From positions 124,001-188,000 of the forward strand of contig JAJTUP010000033.1 of the NCBI GenBank assembly GCA_021399435.1: a DNA stretch of 64,000 bases, written 5' to 3'. Positions 57,333-64,000 of this stretch are shown here, piece after piece. Position 1 is the first letter of the stretch. Each line of letters opens with the position of its first letter. The translations under genes were made by a program, and so were the position numbers. Source of the stretch: Diaporthe sp. PMI_573. Its lineage: Eukaryota > Ascomycota > Sordariomycetes > Diaporthales > Diaporthaceae. The notes under the pieces are model-generated. The model ran no database searches. It worked only from the letters and a program-made list of their open reading frames with translations, and was not told the origin of the DNA.

Positions 57333-59138
57333 GCTAGAGAGGAAGTTGTGTAGAGTACGCTTGATGGATTTTTGAGCGAATTGTCATATAAGTGGGCTCT
57401 GTTTATGTACTCATTGAATACTGCCATAGCCAAAGACATTATCTGCGATATACAATTCTGACAAGCCTGAAGGCTAAACGAAGTGTGTTGTCGGCGGGAA
57501 AATGCTAGCCCCAATTCTTTATGATTTCTAACATACAGCTAAAATGATGGTGGGCTTCGCTTATTTTTTTTAAAAATTGAAATTAAAAGGTCGAATACAC
57601 TGCTTAACTAATTATGTTCAGTGGCGATTGAATTACAGTTCTGAAGTTTGTACTAATTATTCTGTTCAATCATGCATGCTCGTGTATTAACCCCACTTAC
57701 AGATACAATTACACCTGGGCAATTGATCGGAGACCACTTGAGGAAATATATTATGAACAAAGACAAAGTATGTTCAATAGTTCCATTGAAGCCTCCTTCG
57801 TAAAATGAGCACCACTTGTATCCATTACATATTTATAACTCAGGGCCGTGACAGCAAGAGCACTTAGTGCTCATGGAAATAAGGTTGATATGTGAATCAG
57901 GTGAGATCCGATCTTTCACTAAGATCTTATACCCACGCCTTCCTGGGATCATTTCGCATGTGATGCTTGAGGAGCTGTGCAACCCTTCCCTTCGCCAAGG
58001 CCCCTTCATGAGTTCAACGTTTCTCAGGGGCGGACGGCCTGCCCTAAGCAATACAAGACTGTTCCGAGTCAGCCTCTTGCCTTGAAGCCATCCCACAAGC
58101 TTCTTATGTTGCCTCAACACATTTGAAGTGGTCAAAAACCTTCCAAGAAAGTACAACTTGCAGAGAAGGCCCCGGGAAGTCCTATTGTAGTGTTGATAAG
58201 AGCAGGCAGTGTCAATGAGAACTAGGGTTTTGGCAAATCTTACACCAGAAGCATGTTGAGAACCGAGAGCAACCGGATAAGTCAGTCAGACTCTAGTTGA
58301 GTGAATTGAGTGAGCTATAGATACAGAGTGGGGAATGGAGTTTAGTTGTGATAGCTGACACACCAGGTCGGAGAGGTCGTGTCAACTGTCCTGAAGTCTT
58401 TGCGGATGCCGATTTCCAAGGACCCGGGAATGGCTCAAAGTCACGAAGTTCTGCAAGCTTGATACAAAGCGATGAGCTGTTCTGAAATCTCCTGGAAAAG
58501 CCATGGTTTAACTTGAGGAATTTGCGTCATCTCCAACAAGCTTGCCACATTCTAGATGTCTATAGACCTTGAGGTTGCAGTATCACGGATTTCCTGTCAT
58601 TAGCTCCTAACATTCTGATAATGCGGTCACGCACTCACATCGCGAAGATGTTAATGACAGGACGGACTGAGCTCGGGAGAAATCATGGTTCAAGTTTACA
58701 TTGACACGTGGATATGATTCGACATCAAAAGGCAGCCCCTTTGAAGTTGGACTACAAGGACCCTTATTATTTTACTTTGAAATGCTTGAAGTAAATATAT
58801 AAAGCAGAACGGACATGTGCCTGTTCTTAGACACCGGAAACGCTTCGTAGGCATGAAAGTGTACTTAAACTTTACTGAAAGTGCACGGTTCTTGCGAGGT
58901 TGGGTATGTATTATGGACAGGGAAGCCATGCCCCGGGGTTGACCCGGCCGTGGCAGCTCATCCGGATCAAGCCTGCTTGGATGTGCGACGAAAATGCTGC
59001 CACCTGGAGCCAGTCTGGTCTCTTCGGCCGACGAACTGATAGGCGCTCATCATCACATGTACGATTGCCAAAACAAAGAGATTCTAGATGTAGGTAGCCA
59101 TGTTCACTTTTTCTTTTGTTTCCCCGCGTGACTGTCGG
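57333..59138. other. 1.8-kb AT-rich intergenic region
   Basis: No gene is supported. AT-rich throughout 57530-57800. The region flanks the NLR relics and the methyltransferase 3' end. Confidence 0.5.
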
Positions 59139-59897
59139 CTACGGCAGGTCAATCAGCATAGACGACTCTCCCCTGCGCGGTATCGTCGCCCTGAACAGTA
59201 GCGTCTGGCCGACCACCCACGTCTCGACATTCTCAAAGTGCTCCCTCAGGGCCGCATCCACGTCCTCCTTCGTATCGTCCCAGTTGCGGAAGATCCCCCA
59301 CCAGTGGTTATACCATTTCAGGTAGAACCGCGTTAGCCACTGGTACCACTTCGTCTGCCCCACCCCCAGGACCGTACACCCATACAGCACGCCGTCGTCG
59401 CTCACGAGCTTCGCCATCGCGCCGATGGCCCTGAACTTGTCCCTCCCGCCGGGCATGCAGTGAAACAGGTTGAACATGGAGATGGAGTCGTACCTGCGGG
59501 CCGCGAGCTCCTTGGTCGGCGGCTCGGTGGCGTCCGCCTCGACCAGGTCGACCTCGGCTTTCGAGGCCACCGACAGGATCCTGGCTTTTGCGGCCCTCAG
59601 TGGGTTTGGGTTCAGGTCCATGAGCGTGAGGTGGTGTTTGCTGTCCTTGCGCCAGATGCTGCTCAGCGCCGCGGCGGGCAGGTATCCCGTCGCGACGCCG
59701 ATGTCGAGGTGGCGCCGGGAAAAATTCTCGGCGAAGAAGGGCAGCAGGATCGATGGGGTGGGACAACCCCAGATGCAGCGCATGTTGAAGCCGAGCACGT
59801 AGACGTCGTACCAGACGGACAGGGCTGAGCGGGTGTAAACCGTGGCGTTGGCGTCCTTGCCTGTGCGGAACAGGGCGTTGTTTTCGTAGTCCACCAT
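59139..59897 (-). CDS. Class I SAM-dependent methyltransferase
   Basis: A single exon of 252 residues from ATG 59897. YTRSALSVWYDVYVLGFNMRCIWGCPT precedes the SAM-binding motif I HLDIGVATGYLPAA (residues 63-76). Then come acidic-loop LTLMDLNPNPL, VEADATEPP and post-motif SMFNLFHCMPG. These fit a Rossmann-fold methyltransferase of the type found in some fungal small-molecule pathways and in bacteria. The C-terminal part has Trp-rich KWYNHWWGIFRNWDDTKED. The substrate is unknown. Coding G+C is high compared with the AT-rich 3' flank. It lies 684 bp downstream of another methyltransferase gene on the same strand, and an unrelated subfamily is evident from its motifs. Confidence 0.82.
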   Translation of the reverse strand: MVDYENNALFRTGKDANATVYTRSALSVWYDVYVLGFNMRCIWGCPTPSILLPFFAENFSRRHLDIGVATGYLPAAALSSIWRKDSKHHLTLMDLNPNPLRAAKARILSVASKAEVDLVEADATEPPTKELAARRYDSISMFNLFHCMPGGRDKFRAIGAMAKLVSDDGVLYGCTVLGVGQTKWYQWLTRFYLKWYNHWWGIFRNWDDTKEDVDAALREHFENVETWVVGQTLLFRATIPRRGESSMLIDLP

Positions 59898-60581
59898 TGT
59901 GAGGGCGTCGGGTAAGTACTTCAACAGAGGTGTTCGTGTCGCCGTTGCTGTTGGTGAGAGACTGGAATTGTTGAGAGCAGGCTTGGCAGCAGTTCACGGC
60001 GTGGGTGGGTGGGTGGTTGTGGGGGGGGGGGGTGGTCTCGTCCCTGACTTTCTCTCCTTCGAAGTGGCGCAGGAATTCAAAAAGCTGGCAGTCGGCAGCG
60101 CGAAGGCGAAAGTCGTTTCTGGCTTCCAGTGAGATGTTATCTTGCTGCTATAATGACTCTTATTATGACTATTATTCTCATGTTGGTCTCATGCTGGTCC
60201 CGTTCTCCATAGCATCCATCGTGTCTCGTCTTCACTGGTCAGTTGACTGTGCGCATGTGCCTAGTGTTCGTCTTGCATTAGAAAGTGGGTAAGGTTTCCG
60301 CACTGTGCATCTATACATACAGTCTGCATATCGGCATTGTTGCAGCTCCTCCCTTCGGCAGACCTCGCAGGTCAGCACACGAAAAACGTGCCTGCACCAT
60401 GCACGTAGATGGAGCCGCCTGGGGCTCTGCGGTTCAATGTTGATATGATTTCCCACTTTACCCTGGCATTGCCTCTTGGTATGCAAGGGACAGATCCACT
60501 CGAGTCATTTGGCCGGTTCTTGATAATGGATCCTCAGACGATGGATTCATAAAATTGAGGGGTATCTTGAAAGTAAACAAA
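59898..60581. other. Intergenic, promoter of the class I methyltransferase
   Basis: A 684-bp spacer between two same-strand genes. It holds a 13-G run near 60021-60033. No small gene is supported. Confidence 0.5.
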
Positions 60582-62522
60582 TCAGGCCGAAGATGATTCC
60601 GAACCCTCGGCTATGTGTGTCAATTGTTCGTTGGACCGCCTTGTAGCATGCTCTGGGACAGGCGTGCTCTGGAACGAGGATACCGATGTAGAAGCTGAGC
60701 CGACGCGTGGCTTCCGGCAGTAGACGGTCATTCTAGGACGAGTTGGGTTAGCAAGCCGCGGTCGCTTCCCAACGCTTCCAACGTGCAGGGCGAGGTCCTC
60801 ACAATGTCATAAAGGAGTGGTATCTGGTGTCTGGGATCTCCCTCTTCACATTCAGCAAGAACTTCTTCACATCCTCTGCTGACCAGCCCAGCCCATCTAT
60901 GAACACAGAAAGCGTGAGCGGCTCAATGATGCTGGTCCAATTCTTGGTCATCATTGTCCCGATCTTTTGTAATTTCTTCCCCGGATAGCAAGCATTGGTG
61001 GGAGCGCCATATTTGGTCACTGTGATGTTTTCGAATCCGTGTTTCTCAAGGAGCGGCTTGTACTGGGTCGGATAGTATAAAGAACTTCCAAGATCTTTGA
61101 GGCCTGCAGAGTCAGAATTAGCAAAGCTTATGATGGTCTGGGGCAAGAACTTTCCTCGGGACATTAGCTTGTTCCATTTGTGGAAAGAAGTGTTTTCGAA
61201 AGAGTGATTGGGTGACTGGAGCAAGACGATCCACTCGGTGAATTCAGCCCATCCTCCCGGGTTGAGGTTATCGTAAACAGCTTGCACAAGGCGTTCTTTT
61301 TGTGGCAGGTCACCCAGCATGCGAGCATGGACGAAATCAAAAGTCGTGTTGAGGTCCCAGTCCTCAGTGGCATCTCTGATCTGGAAATGACAATTCGAAA
61401 CTAAATATGGCGGCTTGACTGGCTCGAGATCAATGCCCAAAACTGAGCTTCGTGGGTTCTGCTGGGCTGTGCCAGATTGTTAGCTAGAGACACATGGTAG
61501 TCTGCACACACACACACACAGAGAGAGAGAGAGGGAGGGAGGGAGGGAGGGAAGGAGAGGCATGCCAAATTCCTGGAAATGGTTAGCGTTATGCAATAGA
61601 TCAGAGGGGGTGGGTGGAGGAAAAGGTGGACGCAAAGCGAGGGTCACCAGGCACATACCAGAGCCCATATCCCGGGGCCAGTACCAATGTCCAAGACGGT
61701 TTTTGGCCGTCTTGCCGGGGCAAGATGGAACCTTCCGTCGAAGAGTTCTTTAATTATCTCATGCTGCAGTACTGTTTTGCAACTAGTCAGTGGGTTTTCG
61801 GATTAATGAGCTGCAACAGAAACCCTCCCGGGATTCCTTACCATTTCTGTCTTGTTCTTGCTAGTTCGAAACCTTAAGTCAGCCACAAATCTGGCCTCTC
61901 TGGTCGGAAAAGCCGCACCTGATTATTTGGTATATATCCATAGCCTGGAAGAGAAAGTCAGCGTGGGCCAATATTTGATGTATCCAAGCAGGCCGGAGAG
62001 ATACGACGAGACTCACGCTTGTAGACGGATTTGCTGATCCTGTGTACGAGGGACCGAAAGAATCCTGTTGCTCGGGACCCACTTCCTTTGGCAATGGATC
62101 TGATTGGGCCCAGTCAGCCTTCATTTGCACCCGGAAGTGCATTGACATGACTCGGCAGTTGACCCCCGGCGATGCTCGCGAGATCAGGCACCCAGGCCGC
62201 CGCGCCACTCGCGCCTAATAGGGGGTGAAGGGAAGGAGACTCACCGTTCAGAGGGTGCAGGAGCGGCGTCCGTATCGTCGTTGGAATCGTCCGAGTCGGA
62301 CCGCGACCAGATATCATTGGACAGAGCCAGCTCGCCATCGTCGACGGTGTTGCTGTGGGGGTACGTTCGGTTGGAGGACGAAGTAGCGGTGAGTGGTGAT
62401 TTGAGGGATGTGGAATTCTTGCTGATGCTCGAGGCGTTGGTCGAAGGCCGTCCCATATTTGTCGTTGAAGAGTTGGCCTCACTGCCGCTTGTTGGACGGC
62501 CACGACTCTTGGTTAAATCCAT
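60582..62522 (-). CDS. LaeA-like SAM-dependent methyltransferase, 8 exons with a 7-nt exon
   Basis: Exons 62522..62245, 62099..62017, 61944..61919, 61860..61842, 61771..61659, 61572..61566, 61466..60803 and 60732..60582 join in frame to 446 residues. A disordered Ser/Thr-rich N-terminus of roughly 90 residues leads to YGYIPNNQQEQDRNVLQHE. LFDGRFHLAPARRPKTVLDI is followed by GTGPGIWALEFAQQNP (motif I at about 163-173), GIDLEPVKPP, DFVHARML and GGWAEFTEW. The end is HSFMTLMTVYCRKP plus a tail. This is the LaeA/TAM-like family; the actual substrate is unknown. The seventh intron would use a GC donor (TTTG|GCATGC) at the same place and phase as a GT intron in the 16.5-kb paralogue. The last exon is needed to supply the family's usual C-terminal VYxRKP. 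Confidence 0.78.
61505..61556 (+). repeat. Compound (CA)n(GA)n(GGGA)n microsatellite inside an intron
   Basis: CA, GA and GGGA runs in succession lie within the predicted GC-AG intron of the LaeA-like gene, enlarging it to about 99 nt. Confidence 0.9.
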
Positions 62523-64000
62523 GGACCGGCGGGCCGCTCCGAGAGGCTGATGGGTCGTGAAACTTTAAGTCGGGTCTGAGAACTCGGGTCAGGGACAAGA
62601 TTCATTGTGAATCTCATTTTGAGTCTGGGTACTCCTTGGTTTTTAAACCATCGTCCCTGGGGGGGGGGACGATGGGCCTCATTGTTTGGGATCTTCTTAC
62701 CTCGAGAGATTCCAGGGTCCCAAGATCCCAGGACCTGGGCCAGGCCTCATTTCGGAGGGCAAGGCAATCCAAAACTAACACCCCCCCCGGCTCCCCGGCC
62801 ATACCGTTCACGCGTCCCATAAGTACTGGACTACACTGCCACCCTGGCCTGCCTGGCAGCCACTCTGCCACTTGGTACATGTAATACACAGTAGCAGGAA
62901 GTTCAGCTTGGGCGTGCGGGACTTTGTGGCTGTCAGGGCGGGATTGTGATTAGGTGACACATCGGCCGCCTCGGATTCGATCGACCGTGGCTGGATGCGG
63001 TCCCAGGCCTTGACGGTCTAGTCCCGGCCCTGGTACAAATAGACTATAGACCCGCCCGATGGTGGGGACCGGTGTGCCTGAAGGTCGGATTTCTGTAGCA
63101 AAGTGCTGTCGGCAGCAGGTTCCGGGTCGTCATGGCCGCCTCAAGTCGGCCTCAGGTCGGTTGTTTGTCCCGAAGGGGAGAGCCCCAAAGTTCCGGCAGT
63201 TGTGCGCGACGCACACAAGTCCCCTATAGCAAGACTATAGCAAGAGTGGGCGTTTCTTAAACCATGCTGGATGCTGGCCTCGTACTGCGTAGCGATCATA
63301 TTGCGAAATGGAACCCTATTATCACTGACGCAGACCGGGTTCCATCGCCATCGGTGATCCGGCATGGTCATGTACAAAGCATGCATGTGTACATTCAGTC
63401 CATACATACCAAGGCGCTGTGCTCCGTACCTTGTCCTGCAGTGAGAACCTAAGTCCGAACAGAGTTGCTGACGACACGAACCCGGCCCAGGGCGCACGTC
63501 CCGATTGGCCTGGGAAAGGGGAGGGGCCCCCCTCCTGCTCCACCCTCAATGTCAAAAGGATGGGGGCCCCAGCTGCCCTGGGCCCATTGTTGGACCTCGA
63601 CACGTGGGTTTCCGGCCCCACGACTCCATTCCCAGCATTGCCTTGACGTCAGTCCACCTTATTCGCCCACTGAAACTGGTCCTGAATCCAATGCTGGACT
63701 CGACCCTCACTGCCCTGCCCAGTGGGCCAACCGCCGAACTGACAGGTCGGTCTGCACTTACCGTTCATCCCCCTGAGCTGGACCGGCCGAGGCGCAAATC
63801 AAAACAACCACGCGTAACGGTACGCAGCGGTACGTAGCGGTAAGCTTACATGACACGCCAACTGCGGGCCGCCACCGGATTACACCCACCACCAATCGGT
63901 GGCGTGCATGCACACTTCGTGCAGCCGACCAGGCCAACCAGGCCAACCAGGCCAACCTGCAAAACCTCGCCCTAGATTTCAAGATTTAGGTCCCTGGCCT
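62523..64000. other. Right-end intergenic region
   Basis: Promoter side of the LaeA-like gene and beyond. No gene is supported. It contains G/C homopolymer runs near 62659 and 62780 and short repeats near the end. Confidence 0.5.
63928..63958 (+). repeat. 9-bp CCAGGCCAA tandem repeat
   Basis: Three to four perfect units of CCAGGCCAA close to the window end. Confidence 0.9.

Noticed and set aside
16470..62522. A secondary-metabolite gene cluster built from the methyltransferases, hydrolase, sulfotransferase and permease
   Set aside because: No PKS, NRPS, terpene cyclase, P450 or pathway regulator is present, and housekeeping genes are interspersed.

Overview
This window reads as nuclear DNA of a filamentous ascomycete (Pezizomycotina, most likely Sordariomycetes). 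The support is short spliceosomal introns (about 35-150 nt) with GTRAGT-type donors and CTRAY branch sites, G+C-rich coding sequence, long monocistronic intergenic regions, and gene families typical of these fungi: LaeA-like methyltransferases, DUF3433/spray-type membrane proteins, a NEP1-like (NLP) protein and STAND/NLR remnants. No rRNA, tRNA, CRISPR or intact transposon was recognised. All gene models are hand-spliced from splice consensus, frame continuity and family motifs.

Layout. 0-6 kb: a stress-responsive A/B-barrel protein (-), a decayed reading-frame and repeat zone (1.2-3.6 kb), and an amino-acid permease of the methionine-permease type (-). 9.7-22.5 kb is a compact housekeeping and metabolic block: the meiotic cohesin kleisin Rec8 (+), Rab escort protein (-), an alpha/beta hydrolase (+), a LaeA-like methyltransferase (-) divergent from a small sulfotransferase-fold gene (+), exosome subunit Rrp43 (-), and a small charged protein (+). 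22.5-33 kb is a 10.5-kb sparsely coding stretch lying between two 3' gene ends. The only gene supported there is a two-exon, 74-residue, four-cysteine protein at 26.0-26.3 kb. 33-38.7 kb: phosphoinositide phospholipase C (-) and a small cupin (+), sharing a divergent 2-kb spacer. 38.7-42.2 kb is AT-richer non-coding sequence. 42.2-54.3 kb: an NLP-family secreted protein (-), a DUF3433 multi-pass membrane protein (+) and a disordered protein (+). 54.4-57.3 kb holds fragments of STAND/NLR-type genes and a tiny Gly/Ser-rich reading frame. 59-62.5 kb: two more methyltransferases on the - strand, one of them LaeA-like.

Functionally, most genes are independent housekeeping or signalling units: meiotic chromosome cohesion, Rab prenylation, RNA decay, phosphoinositide signalling and amino-acid uptake. 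Accessory content is modest: a possible co-regulated methyltransferase/sulfotransferase pair with a repeated promoter motif, the NLP gene, and the methyltransferase pair at the right end. None of these amounts to a recognisable secondary-metabolite cluster, because no PKS, NRPS, terpene synthase or P450 is seen.
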